A stretch of 64,000 bases of DNA from Pseudarthrobacter sp. IC2-21 (GTDB lineage Bacteria; Actinomycetota; Actinomycetes; Actinomycetales; Micrococcaceae): positions 186,001 to 250,000 of the forward strand of contig NZ_CP139145.1 of assembly GCF_034048115.1 (NCBI RefSeq). The letters run 5' to 3'. This document shows positions 31,948-42,263 of this stretch, piece after piece. Within the stretch, counting starts at the first letter, position 1. Every line of letters begins with the position of its first letter. Both the position numbers and the translations under genes were made by a program. Below the pieces are notes generated by a model. It had not been told where the DNA came from. It worked only from the letters and a program-made list of their open reading frames with translations, and searched no databases.

Positions 31948-33444
31948 ATGACCGCCACCACCGCAGCAGCAACCTTCACCGTCCGCAGAGGGCAGGGCAC
32001 ACCGGCGCCCGCCCTGCCTCCGTTCGGCCAATTCATCAACGGTGCGTTCGTCCCCCCGTGTTCAGCCGAAACCGCTGACGTGGAGAACCCGGCCACCGGA
32101 GAAATCCTTATGCAGGTCCCATCCGGTTCAGTCGAGGACGTCGACGCAGCAGTTGCAGCCGCCGTCGCGGCCAAGGCGGACTGGGCGGCCAGGACGCCCA
32201 AGGACCGTTCTTCGCTCCTTCTTCGCATCGCGGACATTATGGAAGCCAACAGGGCGCTTCTCGAGGCCCTTGAAGCGGCGAACACCGGCAAACCCGCTGC
32301 GGTGGCTGAAGACGACATCTCCAGTGCGATCGACACTTTCAGGTTTTCGGCGGGCGCCGCACGCACGTTCAGTACGCCCGGTGCCGGCGACTACGCAGAG
32401 AACCACACCTCGGTGATCCTCCGCGAACCGGTGGGCGTTGTCGGCGTGATCACCCCGTGGAACTACCCGCTGCTGATGGCTGCCTGGAAGATTGCCCCGA
32501 TCCTCGCCGCCGGCAACACGATGGTGCTCAAACCGTCAGAACAGACGCCGCTGACCACGCTCAAACTGGCCGAGCTCATTGCTTCCGAGGTTCCGGCCGG
32601 TGTCCTGAACATCGTTACCGGACCGGGCCGTATCGTGGGCAACCGCATCTCCGAGCACCCGGACGTGGACCTCGTTGCCATTACCGGCAGCGTGGGCAGC
32701 GGCCAGAAGGTGGCCGCCGGCGCGGCCGGAACGGTCAAGCGCGTGCACCTTGAGCTCGGCGGCAAGGCGCCCGTGGTGATTTTCGACGACGCCGACCTGG
32801 CTGCTGCGGCGAAGGGTGTCCGTGAAGCGGGGTACTGGAACGGCGGCCAGGAATGCGGCGCCGCATGCCGTGTCCTCGTCCATGAATCCGTCGCCGAAAA
32901 GTTCACCGAACTGCTCGTGCGCGAAGTCAGCGAAATCTCCGTCGGCGCTCCCGGTGCGGGAGACGACGTCGAAATCGGTTCCATGATCTCCGGCGCGCAC
33001 TACGAGCGGGTCCTGGCTGCCTTGGAGGACGTCCGCAAGGATGGCCTGACTATTGCGGTGGGCGGCCATGCCCTGGCAGGCCCGGGCTACTTCATCGAAC
33101 CCACCGTGGTGACCAACGTGCCGGCCGGGGCCCCGATCACCAGCACGGAGATTTTCGGCCCGGTGGTATCGGTGGAAACCTTCAGCACCGACGAGGAGGC
33201 CGTCACTCGAGCCAACGAAACGGTCTACGGACTGGCCGCCTCCGTGTGGACCACCAACTCTGCCCGCTCGCTTTCGGTGCCCCGGAAGCTCGATTTCGGC
33301 ACGGTCTGGGTCAACTCCCACCTCGTGATCGCCAATGAAATGCCGTGGGGCGGGTTCAAGGGCTCCGGCTACGGCAGGGACCTCTCCGTCTACGCCCTGG
33401 AGGACTTCTCCCGCACCAAGCATGTGATGTACAACCACGGATGA
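31948..33444 (+). CDS. NAD-dependent aldehyde dehydrogenase, aminoaldehyde type
   Basis: A 498-residue aldehyde dehydrogenase. The catalytic Cys is about residue 303 in GGQECGAACRV and the general base Glu about residue 269 in ELGGKAPVV. The ECGAACR context resembles 4-aminobutyraldehyde and betaine aldehyde dehydrogenases (which have DCTAACR), supporting an amino-aldehyde substrate made by the upstream amine oxidase-like enzyme. The ATG follows AGAAAGGA. A good terminator follows the stop, so this closes the cluster. Confidence 0.86.
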   Translation: MTATTAAATFTVRRGQGTPAPALPPFGQFINGAFVPPCSAETADVENPATGEILMQVPSGSVEDVDAAVAAAVAAKADWAARTPKDRSSLLLRIADIMEANRALLEALEAANTGKPAAVAEDDISSAIDTFRFSAGAARTFSTPGAGDYAENHTSVILREPVGVVGVITPWNYPLLMAAWKIAPILAAGNTMVLKPSEQTPLTTLKLAELIASEVPAGVLNIVTGPGRIVGNRISEHPDVDLVAITGSVGSGQKVAAGAAGTVKRVHLELGGKAPVVIFDDADLAAAAKGVREAGYWNGGQECGAACRVLVHESVAEKFTELLVREVSEISVGAPGAGDDVEIGSMISGAHYERVLAALEDVRKDGLTIAVGGHALAGPGYFIEPTVVTNVPAGAPITSTEIFGPVVSVETFSTDEEAVTRANETVYGLAASVWTTNSARSLSVPRKLDFGTVWVNSHLVIANEMPWGGFKGSGYGRDLSVYALEDFSRTKHVMYNHG

Positions 33445-33478
33445 CCGGTTCTGATGGCCTTGATCTGACAGCCTAAAG

Positions 33479-33520
33479 AGGGCATGCACCCCGCGTCCAT
33501 CCGGGGTGCATGCCCTTTTG
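33479..33520 (+). terminator. Rho-independent terminator of the amine-type cluster
   Basis: A perfect 14-bp stem (33479-33492 and 33503-33516), a 10-base loop, and a TTTTG tail. Confidence 0.85.
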
Positions 33521-33537
33521 TCGTGCAGGAGCCGATA

Positions 33538-33590
33538 GACCCTCTCGCACTTAATGTGGGTTTTTGGCCGACCCTCTCGCACCTGCCCCG
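33538..33590 (+). repeat. Dispersed CTCTCGCACTTAATG repeat, locus C
   Basis: One full unit starting at 33538 (GACCCTCTCGCACTTAATG, then TGGGTTTTTGGCC) and one truncated unit starting at 33570. Same orientation as locus B. It lies directly after the terminator at 33479-33520. Confidence 0.85.
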
Positions 33591-33652
33591 GCCCAGCGCC
33601 CCCCTGTGGATAACTTCTGCAGCCTCATGCCGTTACGGGGCACAATGCCAGC

Positions 33653-34609
33653 ATGCGAAAGCAAGATTTCCTGCCCCGGCCGCTGGCGGCGGCTCCGTTC
33701 ACTTTCGACTCGGCCGTGAGTGCGGGGGTCTCCCTGAACCGGCTCCGACGGAAGGACATGGTCAACGTGGGCCGCGGGCTTTACCGGCCCGCGGACTGGG
33801 ACTTTGAACTGGAGGGTGCGGCCAGGGCGTTGTCGGCAGCGTCGCCGGGAGCCTGGATCTCGCATGTCACCGCGGCCCGGCTACGGTGCCAATTGCTGCC
33901 TCCCTGGCTTACCGACTCCACAGAGCTGCACCTGAGCAAGCCGCGTTCACTGCCGGCGGTCCGCCGGAAGGGCGTGCTGGGCCATACGGTGCTGACCTTG
34001 GAAGACGAGCTCGAAATAGTGGACGGCATCCGCCTGAGCACGCGGTCCCGGACATGGCTCGACTTGGCCCGTACCCTGCCGCTCCATGACCTGGTGAGCA
34101 TGGGCGATGAACTGATCCGCATCCCGCGGGTGGATTTCGAGGGAAGGACGCAGCCCTACGACACGCTGGCCAGGCTTCGCATCCTGGTGGGCCGCCACCC
34201 GAACCTCCAAGGCATCGTCCGGGCTCGCGAGGCCCTTGAGCTGATGCGGGTTGGGGCCGATTCCGGCCCGGAGACGCTGCTTCGCCTGGCGATGACCGAC
34301 GCGGGGCTGCCCGAGCCCGAACTCCAGGTGCGTCTGCGCACGGGAGATGAGCGATCGCCGTCGGCCGATCTTGGCTACCGTCACCGCCGGATCGCTATCC
34401 AGTACGACGGCGGTCATCACCTTGGTGACGCGCAGGTCTTCAGTGACAGGAGGCGGGATAAGGCGTTTGAATCCGCCGGCTGGACGGTCATGGTCTTCGA
34501 TAAGAGCGATCTTGCCGACGATTTCCGGCGAGCACTCGTGAAGATCAAAAAGGGGCTGCGCAACGGCTGGCTCGACCATCCTCAGGCGGCTGGTTTCGCC
34601 GGCGGGTGA
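33653..34609 (+). CDS. AbiEi-like/DUF559-type protein, possible nuclease
   Basis: A 318-residue protein. The N-terminal third has the winged-helix flavour of AbiEi-like antitoxins, with short motifs such as VGRGLYRP and ISHVTAARL. The C-terminal 100 residues resemble the DUF559/Vsr-like nuclease fold, with SADLGYRHRRIAIQYDGGHH followed by a FSDRRRDKAFESAGWTV stretch. Such proteins are very common in Arthrobacter-type genomes and usually occur alone. No AbiEii toxin partner is adjacent, so a toxin-antitoxin role is not supported. Function is unknown; a nucleic-acid-related role is inferred. Confidence 0.7.
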   Translation: MRKQDFLPRPLAAAPFTFDSAVSAGVSLNRLRRKDMVNVGRGLYRPADWDFELEGAARALSAASPGAWISHVTAARLRCQLLPPWLTDSTELHLSKPRSLPAVRRKGVLGHTVLTLEDELEIVDGIRLSTRSRTWLDLARTLPLHDLVSMGDELIRIPRVDFEGRTQPYDTLARLRILVGRHPNLQGIVRAREALELMRVGADSGPETLLRLAMTDAGLPEPELQVRLRTGDERSPSADLGYRHRRIAIQYDGGHHLGDAQVFSDRRRDKAFESAGWTVMVFDKSDLADDFRRALVKIKKGLRNGWLDHPQAAGFAGG

Positions 34610-34622
34610 GCGGTTAACGCCG

Positions 34623-34718
34623 GGACGCTCCCTCACCACGGTGAGAGAGCGTCACGCCAAAACACACATTAAGTGAGAGAGGATCGCCCGAAAACCCACA
34701 TTAAGTGAGAGAGCGTCC
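34623..34718. repeat. Dispersed TTAAGTGAGAGAG repeat, locus D
   Basis: A small hairpin (GACGCTCCCTCAC and GTGAGAGAGCGTC) followed by two reverse-orientation units carrying CACATTAAGTGAGAGAG. It lies between the convergent DUF559-type and purU genes. Confidence 0.85.
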
Positions 34719-34760
34719 GGGAGGGGCAGGGCGGGCAGGGCGGGGGGCAGGGGTAGGGGG

Positions 34761-35657
34761 CTAGCGCAGCACCACCGTGCGGTTGCCCTGCAGGATGACC
34801 CGGCCCTCGCAGTGCCAGCGGACCGCGTTGGACAGGGCCTTGCATTCGGTGTCCCGCCCGGCCGCCACCAGGTCCTCGGGGCCGTAGGTGTGGTCCACAT
34901 CCACGGTCTGCTGGGAAATGATCGGGCCCTCGTCGAGCTCGGCGTTGACGTAGTGCGCGGTGGCGCCCACGGTCTTGACTCCGCGCGCATACGCCTGGTG
35001 GTACGGCTTGGCGCCCTTGAAGCTGGGCAGGAACGAGTGGTGGATATTGATGGCCCTCCCGTCCAGCCGCCGGGTGAGGTCGTCGCTGAGGACCTGCATG
35101 TAGCGGGCCAGGATCACCAGCTCCACATCGTACTCATCCACGAGTTCCAGCAGCCGGGCCTCCGCCAAAGGCTTGGTGTCAGCGGTGACCGGAACGTGGA
35201 AGAACGGGATGCCGTGCCATTCCACCAGCGCCTGGTGATCGGTGTGGTTGGACACCACGGCTGCGATATCCACCGGCAGTTCACCGGTCCTGGCACGGAA
35301 CAGCAGGTCGTTGAGGCAGTGCCCGAACTTGGACACCATGATCAGCACACGGCGCTTGGCGCCCTGCGGCTCCAGGCGCCAGCGCATCCCGAACCGCTCG
35401 GCCACCGGACCGAAACCGGCCCGCAGCGTGTCCGCGGTGGAGGCATCGCCGTCGGACACAAAATGCACGCGCATAAAGAAGTGCCGCGCGTCGCGCTCGC
35501 CGAACTGCTTGCTGTCCAGGATGTCGCAGCCGTGCTCCAGCAGGAACCCGGACACGGCGTGGACGATCCCGGGGGTCTCCGCGCAGTCGAGGGTGAGGAC
35601 GTGCTCCACCGTGGTCGCCTCCAAGGGAACGGAGGATTCAGTCTGTACGGCAGTCAT
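34761..35657 (-). CDS. purU: Formyltetrahydrofolate deformylase
   Basis: A 298-residue protein. An N-terminal ACT domain (about residues 15-95) precedes a formyltransferase domain with NIHHSFLPSF near residue 200 and LDEGPII near residue 244, which supply the catalytic Asn, His and Asp. It hydrolyses 10-formyl-tetrahydrofolate to formate and free tetrahydrofolate. As last gene of the sarcosine operon it relieves the one-carbon overload produced when sarcosine oxidase loads methyl groups onto folate. It starts 3 bases after sdaA ends. Confidence 0.94.
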   Translation of the reverse strand: MTAVQTESSVPLEATTVEHVLTLDCAETPGIVHAVSGFLLEHGCDILDSKQFGERDARHFFMRVHFVSDGDASTADTLRAGFGPVAERFGMRWRLEPQGAKRRVLIMVSKFGHCLNDLLFRARTGELPVDIAAVVSNHTDHQALVEWHGIPFFHVPVTADTKPLAEARLLELVDEYDVELVILARYMQVLSDDLTRRLDGRAINIHHSFLPSFKGAKPYHQAYARGVKTVGATAHYVNAELDEGPIISQQTVDVDHTYGPEDLVAAGRDTECKALSNAVRWHCEGRVILQGNRTVVLR

Positions 35658-35660
35658 GGC

Positions 35661-37034
35661 TCAGCACTCGATCACGTTGACGGCGAGACCTCCGCGGGAG
35701 GTCTCCTTGTACTTGGTTTTCATGTCCGCTCCTGTCTCGCGCATGGTTTTGATGGCTTTGTCGAGGGATACTTTGTGGCTGCCGTCCCCGTGCAGGGACA
35801 GCCGCGCGGCGTTGATGGCCTTCACACTGGCGATGGCATTCCGTTCGATGCAGGGGATCTGCACCAGCCCGCCCACGGGGTCGCAGGTCAGGCCGAGGTT
35901 GTGTTCGATCCCCACTTCGGCGGCGTTTTCCACCTGTTCGGGGGTACCGCCGAGCACTTCGCAGAGCCCGGCGGCGGCCATTGAACAGGCCGAACCCACC
36001 TCGCCCTGGCACCCCACCTCTGCGCCGGAGATGGAGGCGTTGATCTTGAAGAGGATTCCGACGGCGGCCGCGGCCAGCAGGAAGCGGACCACACCGTCGT
36101 CGTCGGCTCCGGGCACAAACTTGACGTAGTAGTGCAGGACGGCGGGGACGATGCCCGCCGCGCCGTTGGTGGGCGCCGTGACGATGCGCCCGCCGGCGGC
36201 GTTTTCCTCGTTGACGGCGAGGGCGAACAGGTTCACCCACTCCATCGCCCGCAACGGATCGGTGACGCCGGTGTCCGCGGTCAGGGTCTGGAATAACGAC
36301 GGCGCGCGGCGCTTCACGTTCAGCCCGCCGGGAAGGATCCCTTCCGCGGCGCAGCCGTTGTCCACGCATTCGCGCATCACTGCCCAGAGTGCCAGCAGTT
36401 TCTCCCGGAGTTCCGCTTCGCTGCGCCAGACCAGCTCGTTGGCCAGCATGACGTCCGAGATGGACATGCCTTCGCGCTTGCAGATCGCCAGGAGTTCGTC
36501 GGCGGTGGTGAACGGGTAGGGGAGGACGGTGGAGTCGGCCACCACCCGGTCCCCGGCGTCCGCGTCGCCGTCCACCACAAATCCGCCGCCGATCGAGTAG
36601 AAGCTGCGTTCGTTCAGGACGGCACCGGTGTGGTCCAGGGCCCGGAAGGTCATGCCGTTGGGGTGGGCCGGCAGCGACTTGCGGCGGTGCAGCACCACGT
36701 CCTCGTCCCAGTTGAAGTCAACACGGTGATCACCGCCCACCATGAGTTCGGCGTTGAGCGCGGCAGCCGCCACCTGGTCATCGGCCGTGAAGGTGTCCAC
36801 GGTTTCGGGGTCCAGGCCCTGCAGGCCCAGCACCACCGCTTTGTCGGAGCCGTGGCCCCGGCCGGTGGCGCCGAGCGAACCGAACAGTTCCGCCTGGACC
36901 CGGGTGGTGGAGCTCAGGAGCCCGCCGCCCTTGAGTCCGTCGGCGAACTGCTTCGCTGCCCGCATCGGGCCCACCGTGTGTGACGAGGAGGGCCCGATGC
37001 CAACAGAAAACAGGTCCAGGACGCTGAGCGCCAT
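35661..37034 (-). CDS. sdaA: L-serine dehydratase, single-chain iron-sulfur type
   Basis: A 457-residue enzyme. The N-terminal part contains [17 protein letters not shown]. The C-terminal catalytic part contains [14 protein letters not shown] and [14 protein letters not shown], whose Cys residues are the usual [4Fe-4S] ligands. It deaminates serine to pyruvate and ammonia. It begins directly after the soxG stop. In this operon it drains the serine that GlyA makes from sarcosine-derived glycine and methylene-tetrahydrofolate. Confidence 0.94.
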   Translation of the reverse strand: MALSVLDLFSVGIGPSSSHTVGPMRAAKQFADGLKGGGLLSSTTRVQAELFGSLGATGRGHGSDKAVVLGLQGLDPETVDTFTADDQVAAAALNAELMVGGDHRVDFNWDEDVVLHRRKSLPAHPNGMTFRALDHTGAVLNERSFYSIGGGFVVDGDADAGDRVVADSTVLPYPFTTADELLAICKREGMSISDVMLANELVWRSEAELREKLLALWAVMRECVDNGCAAEGILPGGLNVKRRAPSLFQTLTADTGVTDPLRAMEWVNLFALAVNEENAAGGRIVTAPTNGAAGIVPAVLHYYVKFVPGADDDGVVRFLLAAAAVGILFKINASISGAEVGCQGEVGSACSMAAAGLCEVLGGTPEQVENAAEVGIEHNLGLTCDPVGGLVQIPCIERNAIASVKAINAARLSLHGDGSHKVSLDKAIKTMRETGADMKTKYKETSRGGLAVNVIEC

Positions 37035-37670
37035 TTACGGAACCTCGGGGGAGGCGTACTCCCGCATCGCATCCAGCAGCCAGCGGCCCAGGAAATCCGC
37101 GAAGGAGGCGCGGGGGAAGAGCCGGAAGCTGTCCTCCCCGGTCTTCTCCAGGACCACCGGGATGTTGCCCACCTCGGTGTTCAGGGCCGTTCCCGGGGCG
37201 AAGCTGCGCGGGTGCAGGTCCAGGGCGCAGCCCTTTTCCAGGACGGCCCGGGCGCGGGGACCGGACAGTTCGAACGTGGTGCGGTTGGCGGACAGGTCCA
37301 CCACCTGGCCGGGGGCGTCGCCCAGGGCTTCCGTGAGGGAGCCGATGAGGTTGCCGCCCAGGGAGTCGTGGGCCTGTTCCGGTGCGATCACCAGGAACTC
37401 GGAGGGGCCCAGCCAGAGGACGCTGACGCCGTCGGCGCCACCTACCTCGCCACAGCGGGCAGGCAGTCCGCCGATGACGGCGCCGATCCGCGCGCCTTCC
37501 TCCGAGCGGGGATCTACGCGGACGCCTGCCATGGTCTGGAAGGGTCCTTCCGCCAGGACAACCTTGCCCTGGACGGACCCGGCCTCCAGGGCCTGTGCCA
37601 GGTGGGAGGCGGGGCTGCGGCGGATGTCGCGGAGTCCATTGATGCCTTCGAGTGCTGCTGAATTAGCCAT
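37035..37670 (-). CDS. soxG: Sarcosine oxidase gamma subunit
   Basis: A 211-residue subunit of heterotetrameric sarcosine oxidase, related to the folate-binding GcvT fold. The ATG at 37670 lies inside the end of soxA (8-base overlap), which suits tight coupling of subunit synthesis. A longer frame to 37751 lies inside soxA and was rejected. The stop TAA is followed immediately by the sdaA ATG. Confidence 0.9.
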   Translation of the reverse strand: MANSAALEGINGLRDIRRSPASHLAQALEAGSVQGKVVLAEGPFQTMAGVRVDPRSEEGARIGAVIGGLPARCGEVGGADGVSVLWLGPSEFLVIAPEQAHDSLGGNLIGSLTEALGDAPGQVVDLSANRTTFELSGPRARAVLEKGCALDLHPRSFAPGTALNTEVGNIPVVLEKTGEDSFRLFPRASFADFLGRWLLDAMREYASPEVP

Positions 37671-40608
37671 CTTTGCGGGTCCCTTCGGAGTCAAAAAGTA
37701 CGGTTTCTGCGACCACAACGTCCACCAGCTGGTCGCCTGCTGCAGCCACAAGGGTTTCGCCGATCCGGTTGCGGCCGTTCTTGATCAATGCCAGGGCAAA
37801 GGTCCGGCCCAGGGCGGCGCTGTGGTAGCTGGAGGTGACGAAGCCTTCCATCGGGACCGGGCCGGAGGCCGGGTCCGTGGAGCGGCCCTTTTCCACCAGC
37901 TGGCTGCCTTCCGGGAGCTTGAAGCCCTTGTCCACCGGCAGGACGCTGACCAGGTGCTTACGGTCCTCGCGCTGCCCGTCGGCGCGGTTGTAGGAGCGCT
38001 TGCCGATGAAGTCCTTGGCCTTGGAGACGATCCATTCCATCCCGGCGTCCTGCGGGGTGACGGTGCCGTCGGTGTCCTGGCCGACGATCGGGTAGCCCTT
38101 CTCGGCACGGAGCACGTGCATGGTTTCGGTGCCGTAGGGGGTGATGTTGAACTCGGCCCCGGCAGCTGCCACAGCCTCCCAGGTGTTCAGACCGTACCAG
38201 GACGGCACGTTGATTTCGTAGGCCAGTTCACCGGAGAAGGAGATCCGGCAGACCCGGGCCTGCACGCCGGAGGCGAGGGTGGTTTCGCGGAAGGTCATGA
38301 ACGGGAAGGCTTCCGCTTCCAGTCCGCCGTTTGCCGCGAGTTCCGGGGCCACCTTGGCCAGGACGGCGCGGGATTTGGGCCCGACGACGGCAATGGTGGA
38401 CCACTGTTCGGTCACCGAGGTGCAGTGCACGTCCAGTTCGGGCCATTCGGTCTGCAGCCATTCCTCCAGCCAGTCCAGCACCTTGGCGGCGCCGCCGGTG
38501 GTGGTGGTCATGAAGTAGCGGTCATCGTCCAGGCGCAGGGTCACGCCGTCGTCGAAGATCATGCCGTCCGGGCCGCACATCACGCCGTAGCGTGCCGAGC
38601 CGGGGGCGAGCTTCTTGAACGCGTTGGTGTAGACGCGGTTCAGGAACTCGCCCGCGTCCTTGCCGCGGATTTCGATCTTGCCCAGGGTGGTGGCGTCCAT
38701 GAAGCCCACAGAGTCGCGGACGGCGGCGCATTCGCGAAGTACCGCGGTGTCCATGTCCTCGCCGGCCTGCGGGTAGTACCAGGGCCGCTTCCACTGCCCG
38801 ACGTCCTCGAACAGGGCGCCCTTGGCTTCGTGCCACGGGTGGATGGAGGTTTTGCGGGCGGGATCGAACAGTTCACCGCGCTGGCGGCCGGCCAGTGCCG
38901 CGAAAGCCACCGGGGTGAAGGGTGCGCGGTAGGTGGTGGTGCCGATGTCGCCGATGCCCCGGGACGCTTCACCGGCGGTGCGCAGCGCTGCGGCGATGAC
39001 GCCGATCGCGTTGACGCCGGAGGTCTTGCCCTGGTCGTTGGCGGTGCTGATGGAGGTGTAGCGCTTGATGTGTTCCACCGAGCGCATGCCGGCCCCGGTG
39101 GAGCGCAGCACGTCAGCCACCGACTGGTCGCGCTGGAAGTCCACAAAGTGGTGGTGCCAGTCATCGGGCGTGCCCTGCTCACCGGGTACCAGCCACAGCT
39201 GGCGGGTGGGGGCGGAGGCCTTCGGCTCGCCGAGCGGGGAAGGCTCGACGGCGGACGCGAAGCCCGCGGCGATGGCTGCGGTTGCGCCGGCGGAGATGCC
39301 CTCGGCCACGCAGTCTTCCGTGGCGAACGAGCCGCGGCCGGAGCCGATGCTCTGCTGGTTCGGGACCACGGTGCTCGGCACAAAGGCGGCCAGTTCGTCG
39401 TCCCAGCGCAGCTTGCCCTGGCGCTGTGAGTGCAGGTGCACCAGCGGGCTCCAGCCGCCGGACACGGCCAGCAGGTCGCAGGCGATCTGCTCGACGCCCG
39501 AGGTGAGTTCGCCGTCGTCATTAATGCTGCGCACGGTGACGCCGTCCAGGCGGCCGTCCGCCGCGGAGGAGGAGGTGTTGGCAACCGCACTGCCGATCAG
39601 CACGCGGGTGCCGGCTTCGACGGCGGCGGCTGCCACCGGGGTCAGGGCGGGACGGGCGTCCACCACGGCGGCGAGCTTGACGCCGGCGGCGCGGAGGTCC
39701 GCGGCGAGGGCGTAGGCGCTGTCATTGGTGGTGCTGATGACCACGCGCTGTCCGGCTGCTGCGGCGTACCGGTTGAGGTAGCTGCGGGCGGCCGAGGCGA
39801 GCATGATGCCCGGGCGGTCGTTGTTCTCGAACACGAGCGGACGCTCGTGGGCACCGGGGGCGAGGATCACCTGGCTGGCACGGATGTGCCAAATACGCTG
39901 CCGGGACACCCCGGGTGCGGCCGGTGAGGAGAGGTGGTCGGTCCGGTTCTGGACGGCGATCACGTAGTTGGCGTCGTAGGCGCCAAACGCGGTGGTGCGG
40001 TTCAGGACGGTGGATTCCGCGCCGGAGATGAGTTCGGCTTCGACGTCGGCCACCCATTCCAGGGCCGGCTTGCCTTCGATGGTTTCGGCGAGTTCAGGCG
40101 CCGTGGAGCCGGACAGCAGCGAGCCGCCCAGTTCGGGCTGGTCATCGAGGAGCATCACGCGGGCGCCGGTGCGCACAGCCTCACGGGCTGCTGCGAGGCC
40201 GGCGGGGCCGCCGCCCACCACCAGGACGTCGGTGTGGACGTACTTCTTGTCGTATTCGGCCTTGTCGTCGGCCGGGTCCAGCTTGCCCAGGCCGCTGAGC
40301 CACTGGGCCTTCAGGCCGTCCACCAGGGTCACGGTGGTGGCGGGAAGCATGGATTCAGCCACGTGGCCGGGGAACAGGGGCTCAACCTTGACCAGGGCGT
40401 TGGATTCCTCCACGCCGGCGGACATGATGCCGCGGGCGCGGTCCTCGTAGAGGGATCCGCCGGCGGTGATGCGGCCGTTGGCGATCAGCGCGGACGCGAG
40501 GGTGTCGCCGGGGTGGCCGGTGAACTCTTCGCCGTCTACGGTGAAGCGCCAGGAGATGGTGCGGTCGATGCGTCCGCCGTCAGCGAGACGGGCGTTCTGG
40601 GAAGTCAC
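37663..40608 (-). CDS. soxA: Sarcosine oxidase alpha subunit
   Basis: A 981-residue multidomain subunit. The N-terminal 2Fe-2S-ferredoxin-like fold has [20 protein letters not shown]. An NAD/FAD fold follows with [17 protein letters not shown] near residue 130. The C-terminal GcvT-like aminomethyltransferase region (about residues 600-970) binds folate. Sarcosine is demethylated on SoxB, and the methylene group is passed to tetrahydrofolate here. Length matches the family (about 970). It starts at a GTG that overlaps the soxD stop by four bases (GTGA). Confidence 0.95.
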   Translation of the reverse strand: MTSQNARLADGGRIDRTISWRFTVDGEEFTGHPGDTLASALIANGRITAGGSLYEDRARGIMSAGVEESNALVKVEPLFPGHVAESMLPATTVTLVDGLKAQWLSGLGKLDPADDKAEYDKKYVHTDVLVVGGGPAGLAAAREAVRTGARVMLLDDQPELGGSLLSGSTAPELAETIEGKPALEWVADVEAELISGAESTVLNRTTAFGAYDANYVIAVQNRTDHLSSPAAPGVSRQRIWHIRASQVILAPGAHERPLVFENNDRPGIMLASAARSYLNRYAAAAGQRVVISTTNDSAYALAADLRAAGVKLAAVVDARPALTPVAAAAVEAGTRVLIGSAVANTSSSAADGRLDGVTVRSINDDGELTSGVEQIACDLLAVSGGWSPLVHLHSQRQGKLRWDDELAAFVPSTVVPNQQSIGSGRGSFATEDCVAEGISAGATAAIAAGFASAVEPSPLGEPKASAPTRQLWLVPGEQGTPDDWHHHFVDFQRDQSVADVLRSTGAGMRSVEHIKRYTSISTANDQGKTSGVNAIGVIAAALRTAGEASRGIGDIGTTTYRAPFTPVAFAALAGRQRGELFDPARKTSIHPWHEAKGALFEDVGQWKRPWYYPQAGEDMDTAVLRECAAVRDSVGFMDATTLGKIEIRGKDAGEFLNRVYTNAFKKLAPGSARYGVMCGPDGMIFDDGVTLRLDDDRYFMTTTTGGAAKVLDWLEEWLQTEWPELDVHCTSVTEQWSTIAVVGPKSRAVLAKVAPELAANGGLEAEAFPFMTFRETTLASGVQARVCRISFSGELAYEINVPSWYGLNTWEAVAAAGAEFNITPYGTETMHVLRAEKGYPIVGQDTDGTVTPQDAGMEWIVSKAKDFIGKRSYNRADGQREDRKHLVSVLPVDKGFKLPEGSQLVEKGRSTDPASGPVPMEGFVTSSYHSAALGRTFALALIKNGRNRIGETLVAAAGDQLVDVVVAETVLFDSEGTRKDG

Positions 40609-41012
40609 TTGGTTGCTCCTTCCGGGGCGGTGGTGCGGGAAAGGCTGGGAGTGGAGGAGGTGCTGGGTGCCGCGGTTCCGGTGGTGGTGCTGTCAGCGGC
40701 GGTGCTGGCAGTTCCTGTGTCCGCGGTTGGGGTGCCCGCTTTGTCCGGCCGGGGCGTGCCCATGGGGTAGATGGCCTGGATGTCGTAGGTGACGGTGTCG
40801 CGGAGCATGTTGAACCACTGGCGGCAGCCGGTGCTGTGCAGCCAGCGCTCGGCGAAGGTGCCCTTGGTGTTGTCGCGGTAGAACAGGTACTCGGCCCATT
40901 CGCGGTCGGTCAGTTCGTTCGGGTTCTCCGGGTAGGGCACGTGGGCCTGGCCGCCGTAATGGAACTCGGTCTCGTCGCGGGAGCCGCAGTTGGGGCAGGA
41001 GATGAGCAGCAT
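40605..41012 (-). CDS. soxD: Sarcosine oxidase delta subunit with low-complexity tail
   Basis: A 135-residue zinc subunit. The N-terminal CPNCGS and a later STGCRQWFN supply the zinc-binding Cys and His residues. The conserved subunit ends near residue 85. About 50 residues of Thr/Ala/Ser/Pro-rich sequence follow ([15 protein letters not shown] and similar), beyond the usual family length of roughly 90-100. The tail overlaps the soxA start by four bases. It may be a neutral lineage-specific extension. Confidence 0.9.
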   Translation of the reverse strand: MLLISCPNCGSRDETEFHYGGQAHVPYPENPNELTDREWAEYLFYRDNTKGTFAERWLHSTGCRQWFNMLRDTVTYDIQAIYPMGTPRPDKAGTPTADTGTASTAADSTTTGTAAPSTSSTPSLSRTTAPEGATK

Positions 41013-41042
41013 GTGCGTCTTCTTTCTAAAGTGCAGGGATCG

Positions 41043-42263
41043 CTAGTGGGCCACGGCGGCAGCGCCGTGTTCGTCGATCAGGGCGCCGGTTTCGAAGCGT
41101 TCCAGCGAGAAGGGCTGGTTCAGCTTGTGCGGGGTTCCGGTGGCGATGGTGTGTGCGAAGGCGAAGCCGGCACCCGGGGTGGCCTTGAAGCCGCCGGTGC
41201 CCCAGCCGCAGTTCACGAACATGTTCTCCACCGGGGTGGTGCCCAGGATGGGGGAGGCGTCCAGCGTGGTGTCCACAATGCCGCCCCAGGTGCGCAGGAC
41301 GTGTGCCCTGGCGAAGATCGGGAAAAGTTCGACGGCGGCGGCCATCTGGTGCTCGATCACGTGGAAGGATCCCCGCTGGCCGTAGCCGTTGTAGGAGTCC
41401 ACGCCGGCGCCCATCACCAGTTCACCCTTGTGGGCCTGGGAGACGTAGACGTGCACGTGGTTGGACATGACCACCGTGGGGTGGACCGGTTCGTGCAGTT
41501 CCGAAACAAGGGCCTGGAGCGGGTGGGACTGGATGGGGAGGCGGAAGCCGGCCATCTCGGCCAGGACCGAGCTGTGCCCGGCGGCCGCGAGGCCAACCTT
41601 TTCGGTGTTGATGTTGCCGCGGTTGGTCTTGACGCCGGTAACGCGGTTGCCGTCTTTGATGAAGCCGGTGACTTCACAGTTCTGGATGATGTCCACGCCC
41701 ATTTCGTCGCACTTGCGGGCGAAGGCCCAGGCCACGTGGTCGTGCTTGGCGATGCCGGCGCGGGGCTGGTAGGTGGCGCCCATGACGGGGTAGCGGATGT
41801 TGTCGCTGATGTTCAGGATGGGGCAGAGTTCCTTGACCTGCTTGGGGTCCAGCCATTCCGCGTCCACGCCGTTGAGCTTGTTCGCTCCCACGCGGCGCAT
41901 GCTTTCGCGGACGTCACCGAGGGTGTGGGCGAGGTTCATCACGCCGCGCTGGCTGAAGAGGAAGTCGTATTCGAGTTCCTCGGGCAGGATCTCCCAGAGC
42001 TTGAGGGCGTGCTCGTAAATGGCCGCGCTCTCGTCCCAGAGGTAGTTGGAACGGATGATGGTGGTGTTCCGGGCCATGTTGCCGCCGGCCAGCCAGCCTT
42101 TTTCCAGGACGGCGATGTTGGTCATGCCGTGGTTCTTCGCCAGGAAGTAGGCCGTTGCCAGGCCGTGCCCGCCGCCGCCGACAATGACGGCGTCGTAGGA
42201 GGACTTGGGTTCCGGGTTGCGCCAAAGGAAATCCGGGTGCTCGGGAAGCTGGTGCGTGCTCAC
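41043..42263 (-). CDS. soxB: Sarcosine oxidase beta subunit
   Basis: A 406-residue DAO-fold flavoprotein with [17 protein letters not shown] near residue 27 and [12 protein letters not shown] after it. It is the subunit that oxidises sarcosine at FAD and passes electrons to the interface FMN and oxygen. The GTG start overlaps the glyA stop by four bases (GTGA). It is followed by soxD after a 30-base gap containing AAGAAAGA. Confidence 0.95.
   Translation of the reverse strand: MSTHQLPEHPDFLWRNPEPKSSYDAVIVGGGGHGLATAYFLAKNHGMTNIAVLEKGWLAGGNMARNTTIIRSNYLWDESAAIYEHALKLWEILPEELEYDFLFSQRGVMNLAHTLGDVRESMRRVGANKLNGVDAEWLDPKQVKELCPILNISDNIRYPVMGATYQPRAGIAKHDHVAWAFARKCDEMGVDIIQNCEVTGFIKDGNRVTGVKTNRGNINTEKVGLAAAGHSSVLAEMAGFRLPIQSHPLQALVSELHEPVHPTVVMSNHVHVYVSQAHKGELVMGAGVDSYNGYGQRGSFHVIEHQMAAAVELFPIFARAHVLRTWGGIVDTTLDASPILGTTPVENMFVNCGWGTGGFKATPGAGFAFAHTIATGTPHKLNQPFSLERFETGALIDEHGAAAVAH

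Noticed and set aside
33653-34609. Possible AbiE toxin-antitoxin or defence system
   Set aside because: Only an AbiEi-like/DUF559-type protein is present. No AbiEii nucleotidyltransferase or other defence gene adjoins it.
36742-39429. An 895-codon open frame antisense to sdaA, soxG and soxA
   Set aside because: It lies opposite genes with clear family motifs, and its translation is low-complexity. High GC content makes such shadow frames common.
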